A stretch of DNA of 14,577 bases, taken from positions 1-14,577 of the forward strand of contig CAJXDX010000030.1 of NCBI GenBank assembly GCA_913052275.1, written 5' to 3'. Each line of letters opens with the position of its first letter. Position 1 is the first letter of the stretch. The notes below the pieces were generated by a model that did not search any database, was not told where the DNA came from, and saw only the letters and a program-made list of their open reading frames with translations. This document shows, one piece after another, positions 1 to 7,383 of the stretch. The position numbers and the translations under genes are program-made. The DNA comes from an uncultured Pseudomonadota bacterium. GTDB lineage: Bacteria; SAR324; NAC60-12.

Positions 1-58
1 CCTGCAAACCCTACAATGCTAGCTCCTCACTCTATTACTGTCAATACTTTTATTTGCT
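1..58. other. Left-edge intergenic stretch downstream of ribE
   Basis: No gene can be called in these few bases. On the minus strand there is a good Shine-Dalgarno-like run (GTGAGGAG, complement of about 23-30). The downstream gene could therefore start just beyond the left edge. The only codon at a suitable distance inside the window is a rare ATT (17-15); the overlapping TTG runs straight into a stop. Confidence 0.3.
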
Positions 59-709
59 TCAAGCCTTATTATTCCCACTATTTTTTAAATTGGAAAGAAC
101 ATTTTCTTTGATCTCCGGCAGCATTCTTTCGATAGTGTGGACTATGACTTTCACTGTATGATCAAATTCAAGATTTACCTTTTGGCCTTCCGTTTTCAGT
201 CCAAGAACAGTTTGCTTCAAAGTCTCAGGAATAAGTGAAACAGAGAACCAATTGTCTCCGACATCAACCACTGTTAGGCTGACGCCGTCAACCGTGATCC
301 ATCCTTTGGGAATCAGATAAGCCAGCCACTTTTTGTCACAGCTGACTACAACATCACGATTATTTGGAGCATTGTATATTTTTTTAATGATTCCCATGCA
401 GTCAACATGTCCTGAAACATGATGACCCCCTACTTCATCTCCATAGCTGCATGCACGTTCAATGTCGACAGAATCCCCTGATTTTAGTGCACTGAGATTG
501 GAGCGGTTGAGAGTTTCCTGTATGATGTCGAATTCCGCCCAGCCCTGAGAGATTTTTACAGCAGTCAGGCACACCCCATTGACTGCGACGCTGGCACCAT
601 GCTCCAGATTTTCAGATAAATCATCCAGTTGGATTCTAAGTTTTCTTCCACCTTCAATATCAGAAACCAATGAGATTTTGCGTATTCCCTGTACTATGCC
701 TGTAAACAT
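59..709 (-). CDS. ribE: Riboflavin synthase, alpha subunit
   Basis: This cytosolic enzyme dismutates two molecules of 6,7-dimethyl-8-ribityllumazine to riboflavin, the last step of vitamin B2 synthesis. The 216-residue protein shows the family's tandem lumazine-binding barrels. The first starts with MFTGIV and holds VNGVCLTAV (Cys47). The second starts near residue 92 with GGHHVSGHVD and holds the matching DGVSLTVV near residues 141-148. Length is normal for the family (about 200-215), with a slightly long polar tail. The ATG start gives the canonical MFTGIV N-terminus, although only a weak Shine-Dalgarno is visible. It is the last gene of a minus-strand run, 38 bases after the fxsA-like gene. 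No other rib gene lies in the window and no FMN riboswitch is apparent upstream. Confidence 0.96.
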   Translation of the reverse strand: MFTGIVQGIRKISLVSDIEGGRKLRIQLDDLSENLEHGASVAVNGVCLTAVKISQGWAEFDIIQETLNRSNLSALKSGDSVDIERACSYGDEVGGHHVSGHVDCMGIIKKIYNAPNNRDVVVSCDKKWLAYLIPKGWITVDGVSLTVVDVGDNWFSVSLIPETLKQTVLGLKTEGQKVNLEFDHTVKVIVHTIERMLPEIKENVLSNLKNSGNNKA

Positions 710-747
710 TATCTTAGAAAATTTGAATAAATAATGGTCAGAAGCTA

Positions 748-1131
748 TTAGTTCGGACTAGCAGGATTCAAAGATTTTTTCATACGTTTCCTGATCAGTT
801 GTATACATTCCTGTCTCACTGCAGGAATAAAAATTGCCAGCCCTAGGGCATCAGTTAGTAACCCGGGCACGATCAGCAAAACACCCCCTCCTAAAAGAAG
901 TAAATCGGCAAGTACTTCTTCTGCCGGCAGCCTTTTGTTATGCAGTTCACTTTCGACAAGAGTCCATAAGGAAAAATTTTCACCCTGCATTAACCATACA
1001 CCTGCAGCCAGCGTAACAACACATTGTAAGAAAATTGTGCTTAGAGGCATGATATAGTTCAGTTGCATTAGAATCAATATTTCCAGAACAGGAACAAAAA
1101 ATAATAATAAAATCAGACTCAACCTAATCAT
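748..1131 (-). CDS. fxsA: FxsA-family cytoplasmic membrane protein
   Basis: This is a small membrane protein of 127 residues. FxsA of E. coli is known as a suppressor of F exclusion of phage T7; its normal role is unclear. The family pattern is clear. There is a hydrophobic N-terminal helix (MIRLSLILLLFFVPVLEILI), a second helix around residues 28-48 ending in GVWLMQ, then a loop with RLPAEEVLADLLLLGGG. The conserved hairpin VPGLLTDALGLAIFIPAVR (about 88-106) and a basic tail follow. A longer frame reaches 1179, but the internal ATG at 1131 gives the canonical N-terminus and overlaps the macrodomain gene's stop codon (TAATG). This suggests translational coupling. Confidence 0.88.
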   Translation of the reverse strand: MIRLSLILLLFFVPVLEILILMQLNYIMPLSTIFLQCVVTLAAGVWLMQGENFSLWTLVESELHNKRLPAEEVLADLLLLGGGVLLIVPGLLTDALGLAIFIPAVRQECIQLIRKRMKKSLNPASPN

Positions 1132-1646
1132 TATTGAAGCAGTGATTGGTAAACATACAAATCGTCTGAAGAAAAACAAACAATACTTACCTGATTAATA
1201 AGAGAGTTTTTTACCAGAAAATCCCTGACCTCCCTTACGGCAATTTGACTTGCCTGCTGAATTGGATAACCGTAGACACCGGTGCTGATTGATGGAAATG
1301 CAATGGTTTGGATTTGATTTTCAACAGCAAGTTGAAGGCAGCTGCGGTAGCAGGAAGCCAACAGTTGCGGTTCTCCGTTTGTTCCATCCCGCCAGACTGG
1401 ACCTACAGTGTGAATTACAAATTTTGCTTTTAAATTATACCCATTTGTGATTTTAGCCTGACCAGTGCTGCACCCTCCTAATGTCCGGCATTCTTCAAGC
1501 AATTCCGGACCTGCAGCACGGTGTATTGCACCATCAACACCACCTCCACCCAGCAGAGATTCGTTCGCAGCGTTGACAAGAGCATCCACTTCCAAGGTTG
1601 TTATGTCAGCCTGAATTAATTGAATCCTTCCTTTCATCACATTCAT
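1131..1646 (-). CDS. Macrodomain protein (ADP-ribose / O-acetyl-ADP-ribose hydrolase type)
   Basis: This is a single-domain macro protein of 171 residues, similar in layout to E. coli YmdB and the MacroD class. These enzymes remove the acetyl group from O-acetyl-ADP-ribose and can release ADP-ribose from acidic side chains. The visible binding features are D14 in QADIT, the ALVNAANESLLGGGGVDGAIH stretch at residues 22-42 with N25, N28 and D38, the HTVGPVW segment (79-85), and the phosphate loop SISTGVYGYP (119-128). These are the residues that normally line the ADP-ribose pocket, so it should be active. The start is uncertain: ATG at 1646 or at 1637 (residue 4), neither with a good Shine-Dalgarno. 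Its stop overlaps the fxsA-like start by one base, and the thioesterase gene ends 24 bases upstream. Confidence 0.92.
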   Translation of the reverse strand: MNVMKGRIQLIQADITTLEVDALVNAANESLLGGGGVDGAIHRAAGPELLEECRTLGGCSTGQAKITNGYNLKAKFVIHTVGPVWRDGTNGEPQLLASCYRSCLQLAVENQIQTIAFPSISTGVYGYPIQQASQIAVREVRDFLVKNSLINQVSIVCFSSDDLYVYQSLLQ

Positions 1647-1670
1647 TACGGTATAAAATTAGAATTTTAT

Positions 1671-2084
1671 TCATGACTGAAAAGATTCCGGAGGTACTGA
1701 ATATGTACACGTTGCGTGTGCCACAGGTTCCGGATCATCTTCGGAATAGATGCTTACTTCACCCACGATCAGGCGTTTGCCAACTTTCATCAGTGTTGAC
1801 TCTCCAACAAGATTTCTGTCAGGTTCAGGTTTTCGTAAAAAATTTATATTCAAATTTGTAGTCACAGCTAAAACTACTGATCCAATTGTGGTTAAGATAG
1901 CAGCATACATGGCCAAATCAGCAAGCATCATCATCGAGGGCCCAGAGACCGTACCTCCAGGGCGCAAGTGGGAATTGTCTATATACAAAAATATTCTTGC
2001 ATGCCTGTTTTCACATGATTCAACTTTCATCTGGTAATTTGGGAATTCTTTCTGCAGTAAGTTTTGAATTTCAGCCGCTGTCAT
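1671..2084 (-). CDS. PaaI-like hotdog-fold thioesterase
   Basis: This is a predicted acyl-CoA thioesterase of 137 residues with the single hotdog domain typical of the PaaI/4HBT superfamily. The long helix carries LRPGGTVSGPSMMMLADLAMY (about 40-60), with the probable catalytic Asp56. The following strands hold VTTNLNINFLRKP (75-86) and VGKRLIVGEVSIYSE. The usual HGG signature is replaced by GGTVSGP. I recall this from an uncharacterised proteobacterial subgroup, so the substrate is unknown. The frame is open to 2150, but the ATG at 2084 (MTAAEIQNLL) gives the normal family length, and the 22 extra residues look non-coding. It is the first gene of the minus-strand run that continues to ribE. 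Confidence 0.82.
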   Translation of the reverse strand: MTAAEIQNLLQKEFPNYQMKVESCENRHARIFLYIDNSHLRPGGTVSGPSMMMLADLAMYAAILTTIGSVVLAVTTNLNINFLRKPEPDRNLVGESTLMKVGKRLIVGEVSIYSEDDPEPVAHATCTYSVPPESFQS

Positions 2085-2276
2085 GAATTTTTGTATCTTT
2101 ACAATAATTTTGAAATAAATTCTCTGCTTTAAAAAGTCTTGCTCAAACAATTAAGTTGCGTAGACAATACCTTATCACAAACCGATAAAATATATTATCG
2201 ATCTTTCAAATGATAAAAGAGTTATATTGTATCCTTAATCAAATTTTCATTAATAAAATTGTTTTTTAAACCTAAG
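2085..2276. promoter_or_regulatory. Divergent promoter region between thioesterase and esterase genes
   Basis: This AT-rich spacer separates two genes that point away from each other, so it should hold promoters for both the thioesterase-to-ribE run and the esterase gene. It contains a perfect inverted repeat listed separately. A -10-like TATATT lies at 2223-2228 on the plus strand, without a good -35. No convincing minus-strand promoter could be picked by eye. Confidence 0.45.
2183..2200. repeat. Inverted repeat CGATAA-N6-TTATCG
   Basis: The arms at 2183-2188 and 2195-2200 are perfect complements with a six-base AT spacer. Further copies of the core lie at 2172-2176 (TTATC) and 2212-2216 (GATAA). 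The placement between divergent genes fits an operator for a dimeric regulator, but no regulator gene is nearby and AT-rich repeats of this size can occur by chance. Confidence 0.4.
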
Positions 2277-2912
2277 ATGAATTTTAAATATTTCTTGAAT
2301 AGAATTCTCTGGCTGGGACTAATTGCGTTTACTGCAGCGGTTTTCTCTGGTCATGCCACTGCTCAAACTTTAATAGTTGCACTTGGAGATTCACTTACAG
2401 AAGGATTTGGAGTATCTAAGGAGGAGGCTTATCCTTATTTAGTGGAGCAGGAACTGGTAAGAAAAGGGTACTCTGTCAGAATGATTAACGCGGGAATAAG
2501 CGGTTCCACCAGTGCAAGTGCTCCCTCACGAATGCAGTGGTATGTGCGGGTTAAACCGGACATTGTTATTTTAGCACTTGGAGGAAATGACGGCCTGCGT
2601 GGTTTAAGCGTACAACATATGAAGAAAAATCTCGGAAAAGCTATTAAACTTGCCAGCTCTAAAAATATCCGGGTACTGCTTGCCGGAATGCAGATTCCAT
2701 TAAACTACGGGCAGGATTATACCAAATCTTTTCGTAATGCTTTTTATGAATTGTCTGAACAATATAAATTGCCCATGATTCCGTTTCTTCTGGAAGACGT
2801 GGGAAACGTACCAGGCTTAAACCTTCCTGACGGCATACATCCTAATCCTGAGGGGCACCATATCATCAGCCGGACAGTACTTGAACATCTGGAACCGCTT
2901 TTGTTGAATTAA
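2277..2912 (+). CDS. tesA: Secreted SGNH/GDSL esterase, TesA-type arylesterase/lysophospholipase
   Basis: This is a predicted periplasmic esterase of 211 residues, like TesA (acyl-CoA thioesterase I / lysophospholipase L1) and bacterial arylesterases. A signal peptide spans residues 1-29, with an expected cut after HATA. All SGNH blocks are visible: GDSL with nucleophile Ser39, the oxyanion Gly76 in NAGISGST, Asn104 in LALGGNDGLR, and Asp185/His188 in DGIHPNPEGH. The length matches the family. The frame also opens at a TTG at 2259, but the ATG at 2277 gives a better signal peptide N-terminus. The gene stands alone on the plus strand and converges with the next gene. Confidence 0.9.
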   Translation: MNFKYFLNRILWLGLIAFTAAVFSGHATAQTLIVALGDSLTEGFGVSKEEAYPYLVEQELVRKGYSVRMINAGISGSTSASAPSRMQWYVRVKPDIVILALGGNDGLRGLSVQHMKKNLGKAIKLASSKNIRVLLAGMQIPLNYGQDYTKSFRNAFYELSEQYKLPMIPFLLEDVGNVPGLNLPDGIHPNPEGHHIISRTVLEHLEPLLLN

Positions 2913-2985
2913 TTTGAATTAAGGTCCCCAAAGAAATCTCCTGGTCAGTTTTTGCAGTATTTTATGATGAAAATCGATTTGCTTT

Positions 2986-4302
2986 CTAGCCAAATTTTTT
3001 CAGTGAGCCGATGGCTTTCATGATTTGTTTTTGCTGACCCAGATAAACTCTGTTGTTGGGCACAAGCGCGTCCAGAGATTTCTTTCCCATTTCAAGAATT
3101 TTCAATACACCATGGTTAGCCAGATTCAGCATTTTGCGATGCTGATAGGCATAAAATGAAACCTGCGCAAATTCTGCCAGAACAGTTATATCTCCACGTT
3201 TTGGATTAGCAAAAGAAGATCTTTTTAATGCTTTGTGATATGCCACAATTGCCTTGTTAAAAGTTGGTGTCATGGCAGGACGCGCAGAATAATCATCCAT
3301 CAACATACGAAGAGAAAGAAACCTTAGAGCCTGCATATGTAAACGAGCTTCCATTAAGTATGGAAGTGCAAGCTTGTTGTCAAATGCCTGCAACTTTGCT
3401 ACAACCTTCATACCGATAGGATGCAGTATTGGGATACGCTTCATTACCTCAACAGCTGCCAGAGTTTTTCTAATAATGAGCAGGTGTTTATTTTTAACTG
3501 TCTCAGCATTCCCGCTTCCTCCAAATAAACCCCTGACCTTGTTTTTTGAGGAAAGCACATCCAGCTCATCCAAATGCATAGACATTGTTATGCTTCCTCG
3601 AGTATCCTCATCCAGAGATTCAGCATATTCCAGCAATTTCAAAGTCAGTTTCATTTCCTGAATTGCCACGATCTCGTGTTCCTGCAGTTCTTCCTCTTCA
3701 TCTTTGCTGATTAAATCATTCACAGAGATGACATCCAGATTCACATTTTTCAGTTGTTTAGATTGAACAACTAGCAGGTTCTTTTTATGGGTGCTTATAA
3801 TTTTTTCCAGGTACAACCGGTAGGTTTGTCCGGTAATTTGCAATGTGGCAGGCGTTATGTCTCCCAAATATATTGTAAGAGCAGCCTGAATCATGAGATT
3901 TCGGTAAAGTGACAAAGGGAAGTCTCCCTTATCATCCAGCATGACTGCTCTGACTAGTTTCACCCTATCGAGGCTTGCCTTAGGGGAACTGCCTATTTTA
4001 GATACTATTGTAGAAACAGAGCTGCTTTTTACAAGGTTCCCAATTATGCTTGCGTCTATATGATTCCCTTTTTCATCTGCATCAGAAGGCAGAATCTTTT
4101 TTCTCATCTTGAGAATAAAGGACGCACCGCTGAGTTTTTTTACATCCTCAGTTGCCCGAATTATTTCCTTTTCAATCTTTACAAAATCAAGCGCAGGGAA
4201 GAGATTGCTTGTCGGTGACCTTCCCTTGATTGACTGATTTGAACTGTCCCTGCTTGGGTTGGAACCTGATATTTCTTTTTCTATTTGATCTTCTTCTTCC
4301 AT
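2986..4302 (-). CDS. Uncharacterised helical protein, 438 residues
   Basis: I do not recognise this protein. It has no signal peptide and no convincing membrane segment, so it is probably cytosolic. Residues 1-35 are polar, acidic and Ser-rich, probably disordered. Most of the rest looks alpha-helical, with an acidic patch EEEELQEHE near 202-210 and a Gly-rich break near 260-265 (FGGSGN). The C-terminal half (about 270-438) is basic and repeat-like in helix spacing, perhaps a helical-repeat scaffold. The protein has no cysteine and no tryptophan. The frame is long, and its composition and codon pattern look like a real gene. The start is ATG at 4302 (MEEEDQIEKE); a GTG lies just upstream, and no Shine-Dalgarno is visible. 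It is monocistronic, converging with the esterase gene and divergent from carA. Confidence 0.8.
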   Translation of the reverse strand: MEEEDQIEKEISGSNPSRDSSNQSIKGRSPTSNLFPALDFVKIEKEIIRATEDVKKLSGASFILKMRKKILPSDADEKGNHIDASIIGNLVKSSSVSTIVSKIGSSPKASLDRVKLVRAVMLDDKGDFPLSLYRNLMIQAALTIYLGDITPATLQITGQTYRLYLEKIISTHKKNLLVVQSKQLKNVNLDVISVNDLISKDEEEELQEHEIVAIQEMKLTLKLLEYAESLDEDTRGSITMSMHLDELDVLSSKNKVRGLFGGSGNAETVKNKHLLIIRKTLAAVEVMKRIPILHPIGMKVVAKLQAFDNKLALPYLMEARLHMQALRFLSLRMLMDDYSARPAMTPTFNKAIVAYHKALKRSSFANPKRGDITVLAEFAQVSFYAYQHRKMLNLANHGVLKILEMGKKSLDALVPNNRVYLGQQKQIMKAIGSLKKFG

Positions 4303-4621
4303 CACTGAATTTTATATTTTGACAGCTATTGTGTAGCTTGAATCCAATGAGCTAACTTTATTTTAATGGGAAGCTTTGCGAACATTGTAAGTGCTGTATC
4401 TTCTAATCAAGCATAAATCAACAAAATTATAAAGTTTATATATACAGATATAATGAACATTTTCACCTGACAGACCCCCAGTTATTCTAAGACAGAAATA
4501 TAAACAGATCCACTTGCACTTTATGATTTAAAACAATGGATGAACCGCATGATTTATGCATTTTGAGGACTATAATAAACAAATTTAAAACCTTAATTCC
4601 TTATTCAAGGATAATACCTAT

Positions 4622-4647
4622 TGACAGAAAATCTGAAAATACTGTCA
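4622..4647. repeat. Inverted repeat TGACAG-N14-CTGTCA
   Basis: The six-base arms at 4622-4627 and 4642-4647 are perfect complements. The left arm also lies within a TTGACA (-35-like) at 4621-4626, though there is no matching -10. It could be an operator upstream of carA or a weak hairpin; the function is unproven. Confidence 0.35.
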
Positions 4648-4780
4648 GGATTTAAAGTAATGTTTGTGAATATATCGAAGGAAGCACTCGACGTTTAATT
4701 TTAAAACGAGTATCTTTATCAACCGAGTAACAATCTGAAAATATTTATTTCTGACCTGTAATTGGAATGCTGGTAGAGCG

Positions 4781-4786
4781 TATAAT
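4781..4786 (+). promoter_or_regulatory. Possible carA -10 box (TATAAT)
   Basis: A perfect TATAAT lies about 130 bases before the carA start. No consensus -35 sits 16-18 bases upstream, so this is only a candidate. A transcript from here would include the minigene at 4830-4841. Confidence 0.25.
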
Positions 4787-4829
4787 CAGCTTAGCAGCTA
4801 ATATGCATCGAGCGGAAAAGCAGGAAATC

Positions 4830-4841
4830 ATGGCTGCTTAA
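4830..4841 (+). other. Three-codon leader minigene (Met-Ala-Ala-stop) before carA
   Basis: An AGGAAA ribosome binding site at 4822-4827 precedes ATG GCT GCT TAA. It ends 72 bases before the carA ATG, while carA itself has no visible Shine-Dalgarno. It might be a regulatory leader or a chance match. Confidence 0.2.
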
Positions 4842-4913
4842 ACCAAGTACAGGTTCATAGAACTTTTTTCTGATTTAGCCGCTAAAAACTCCTCGCGATT
4901 GATTTTTTCTTCC

Positions 4914-6038
4914 ATGCCACAAACATTCCCTGCTTTGAATTTGGGAGGAACAGCAGACGGTCTGCTTGTTTTAAGCAATGGGCGTTTTTTCCGTGGGAAA
5001 TTGAGGGGTGCGCCTGTGGAAGCTACAGGTGAAGTGATTTTCAATACATCCATGACTGGATATCAGGAAATACTTACTGACCCTTCTTATGCTGGACAAA
5101 TAGTAACAATGACTTATCCGCATATTGGCAACTACGGCATTAATCCTGATGATATGGAATCAAAAACAATACATGCATCAGCACTTGTAGTACGTGAGCT
5201 CAGTCAGTTAAGCAGCAACTGGAGAGCAACTCAAACACTTGAGGAGTGGTTGATTGAGAAAAGAATTCCAGTATTGGAAGGAGTAGACACACGTTCTCTG
5301 GTTAAAGCGATTCGCTCTGAAGGTGAATGTTCCGGGCTTCTTGTTCCATCTGATTCCAGTCACACCTTGGATGTACTGCGAGAAGAGGCGATGGGATTAC
5401 CTTCCATGGTTGGGCAAAATCTGGCAAGACAGGTCTCTGCACGGGAATCATATTTTTGGGCCTCTGAAGAGGATATTGAGCCGCTGCTGGTAATTGCCTA
5501 TGATTTTGGAATTAAGTACAATATTTTAAGGTCTATGAATAGTTTAGGAATGAATGTGACTGTGGTGCCATGGAACACTTCATCAGAAGAAATTCTGGAG
5601 ATGAATCCTGCCGGAGTTTTCCTTTCAAATGGTCCGGGAGATCCTGCAGTTGTCGAGGAGGCAATTTTTGCTGTTCAGAATTTGCTTGGGAAACTGCCAA
5701 TTTTCGGAATTTGTCTGGGGCATCAGATTTTATCTCTTGCATTAGGTTGCAGCACTTATAAATTAGGTTGCGGACATCATGGCGGTAATCATCCAGTAGT
5801 TGATTATGCAACTGAAAAAATTGAAATTACCAGTCATAATCACGGATTTTCTGTAGATGAAAATTCCCTTCCCAAAAATGTTCGGGTAACGCACCGAAGT
5901 CTGTATGATCAAACTGTAGAGGGAATAGAGTCACTTGATTATCCTGCTTATTCAGTGCAGTATCATCCGGAGGCTGCACCAGGTCCAAGAGATGCTTCGT
6001 ACCTGTTTGGCCGGTTTCTTGAAATGATGAAAAGCTGA
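4914..6038 (+). CDS. carA: Carbamoyl-phosphate synthase small subunit (glutamine amidotransferase)
   Basis: CarA hydrolyses glutamine and passes ammonia to CarB to make carbamoyl phosphate for pyrimidine and arginine synthesis. The 374-residue protein has the CarA-specific N-domain with FNTSMTGYQEILTDPSY near 43-59 and TYPHIGNYGIN near 67-77. The class I glutaminase domain follows, with SNGPGDP (238-244), nucleophile Cys267 in GICLGHQ, GHHGGNHP, and the His351/Glu353 pair in YHPEAAPG. The catalytic triad is complete. The frame opens earlier at a TTG (4899), but the ATG at 4914 is the better start, although no Shine-Dalgarno precedes it. carB does not follow; fliG comes 85 bases later, so carA is separated from its partner gene. 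Confidence 0.96.
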   Translation: MPQTFPALNLGGTADGLLVLSNGRFFRGKLRGAPVEATGEVIFNTSMTGYQEILTDPSYAGQIVTMTYPHIGNYGINPDDMESKTIHASALVVRELSQLSSNWRATQTLEEWLIEKRIPVLEGVDTRSLVKAIRSEGECSGLLVPSDSSHTLDVLREEAMGLPSMVGQNLARQVSARESYFWASEEDIEPLLVIAYDFGIKYNILRSMNSLGMNVTVVPWNTSSEEILEMNPAGVFLSNGPGDPAVVEEAIFAVQNLLGKLPIFGICLGHQILSLALGCSTYKLGCGHHGGNHPVVDYATEKIEITSHNHGFSVDENSLPKNVRVTHRSLYDQTVEGIESLDYPAYSVQYHPEAAPGPRDASYLFGRFLEMMKS

Positions 6039-6111
6039 TATTGAAATTCAATTATTTAATGAGGTTCTCAATTCATTCCAACGCACAATAATTACCAACC
6101 AGATACTAAGA

Positions 6112-6120
6112 GAGTGAGGT
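6112..6120 (+). promoter_or_regulatory. Strong ribosome binding site of fliG
   Basis: GAGTGAGGT ends three bases before the fliG ATG. It is one of only two strong Shine-Dalgarno sequences seen in the window and fixes this start. Confidence 0.7.
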
Positions 6121-6123
6121 AAA

Positions 6124-7134
6124 ATGGCAGTAGGTAAACTTACAGGCCCTAAGAAGGCAGCAATTCTGTTGCTTGCCCTGGGAGAAGACGCGGCAGCGGA
6201 CGTGATGAAAAATTTGGAAGAATCTGAAATACAGCAGGTAGGTTATTATATGTCCCGCTTTACGGATGTGGCTCCGGAAGAACTGGACCTGGTGCTTGAG
6301 GAATTCTATCGGAACTCGATTATGAGTGATGATGGCGTAAGCATAAGCTCATCGCCGGATTTCGTGAAGAACACCCTGACAAAAGCTTTAGGGGCAGACA
6401 AGGCAAAGGAGCTTGGTGAAAATCTGAGAGTTGGCGAGGATGATGTGGGACTTGATGCGTTGCGATACGCAGAACCCATAATGATCTCAAATTATATCCG
6501 AACTGAACATCCCCAGACAATTGCACTGATTCTTTCTTATTTAAAGAACGTTGAACAGGCGTCAAATGTACTTCGTGAATTACCGGAAAGTTTGCAGGCA
6601 GACGTGTTGTACCGTATGGCAATGATTGAAAGCATTCCTCCCGGGGTTGTTTCGGAAATGAATGAGGTGCTGACGGAAGAAATGAAAACAGCAGGAAGTA
6701 TGGCAACGGCTGTGGGTGGAATTGAACCTGTGGCAGAAATTATAAATGCGGTGGATAAAGCCACTGAAACCAGAATTTTGGCCAGCATAGAGGAAACAAA
6801 TCCGGATCTTGCAGAACAGATTCGTGAGCTGATGTTCACCTTTGAAGATATGGCTCTGATCGATGCCAAGCAGATGCAGATTGTGATGAAAGATGTGGAT
6901 CAGGCGGATATGGTGCTTGCACTGAAAACAGCCAGTGATGCAGTTAAGGACCTGATCTTCAGCAGCATGTCTACAAGGGCGGCAGAAATGGTAAGGGACG
7001 ATCTGGAGAACCTTGGTCCGGCTAAAATAACTGATGTAGAAGCAGCGCAGCAAAAAATCATCAAGGTTGTCAAGCGGCTTGAGGAAGAAGGAACTATAGT
7101 TATTGCTGGAGCCGGCGGGGGTGACGTTGTTTAA
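6124..7134 (+). CDS. fliG: Flagellar motor switch protein FliG
   Basis: FliG sits in the C-ring rotor at the inner membrane, binds FliF and FliM, and takes torque from the MotA/MotB stator. The 336-residue protein has all three domains. The N-domain (about 1-105) starts with LTGPKKAAILLLALGED. The middle domain carries the EHPQ motif at 128-131. The C-domain has the hinge motif as MFTF (237-240, usually MFVF) and the charged torque helix with K268, R285 and R291-D292-D293 in STRAAEMVRDDLENLGP. The conserved VKRLEEEGTIVI end is present. No other flagellar gene flanks it; carA lies upstream and leuC 249 bases downstream. Confidence 0.97.
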   Translation: MAVGKLTGPKKAAILLLALGEDAAADVMKNLEESEIQQVGYYMSRFTDVAPEELDLVLEEFYRNSIMSDDGVSISSSPDFVKNTLTKALGADKAKELGENLRVGEDDVGLDALRYAEPIMISNYIRTEHPQTIALILSYLKNVEQASNVLRELPESLQADVLYRMAMIESIPPGVVSEMNEVLTEEMKTAGSMATAVGGIEPVAEIINAVDKATETRILASIEETNPDLAEQIRELMFTFEDMALIDAKQMQIVMKDVDQADMVLALKTASDAVKDLIFSSMSTRAAEMVRDDLENLGPAKITDVEAAQQKIIKVVKRLEEEGTIVIAGAGGGDVV

Positions 7135-7383
7135 TAAGTCAATTTTGATACTTTCTTGAGGGATTACGGTAATTCAGTTCACAGTTTAGAAAATTGGCAA
7201 TCTGATGTGAAATATGTCAGGATATTGGTTGCTGTTTTCAAATCCCATGATTTTATGCTGCAGCTGAAAAATTCTTCTAACCTTCCATTTTGAATTCAGC
7301 AAACAAGTTGGTGACAAATTTCCAGAATTAATTTTGTTGCCTGACTTTCCTATTTTGAAGATTTTAATTTTCTGGGTTTTGTG
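7135..7383. other. Spacer between fliG and leuC
   Basis: This AT-rich stretch of about 250 bases has stops in all frames. No hairpin with a U-run that would end fliG transcription is evident, and no leucine-rich leader peptide was found before leuC. A promoter for leuCD is expected here but could not be picked out. Confidence 0.4.

Larger units (their letters stand above)
4303..4913. other. About 600-base non-coding region upstream of carA
   Basis: No frame here has convincing coding character. The region is AT-rich and full of stops on both strands. It should hold the promoter of the 438-residue protein on the minus strand and that of carA on the plus strand. Visible items are an inverted repeat at 4622-4647, a shorter one at 4686-4711 (ACTCG/CGAGT), TATAAT boxes at 4449-4454, 4571-4576 and 4781-4786, and a three-codon minigene at 4830-4841. 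None of the TATAAT boxes has a good -35 at 17 bases. Confidence 0.5.

Noticed and set aside
11..30. ATT-initiated gene behind a GTGAGGAG site at the left edge
   Set aside because: Only a few codons are visible and ATT starts are very rare, so it cannot be supported.
1132..1179. N-terminal extension of the FxsA-like protein (16 residues)
   Set aside because: It would run inside the macrodomain gene; the internal ATG at 1131 gives the family N-terminus and a TAATG coupling.
2913..2985. Terminator between the convergent esterase and 438-residue protein genes
   Set aside because: No stable hairpin with a U-run could be folded by eye on either strand; only a short TTGAATTAA tandem repeat is present.
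4771..4860. GGTAGAGCG resembling a tRNA D-arm, with GGTTCATAGAAC further on
   Set aside because: The two elements are about 80 bases apart, too far for a tRNA, and no acceptor stem or anticodon arm can be folded.
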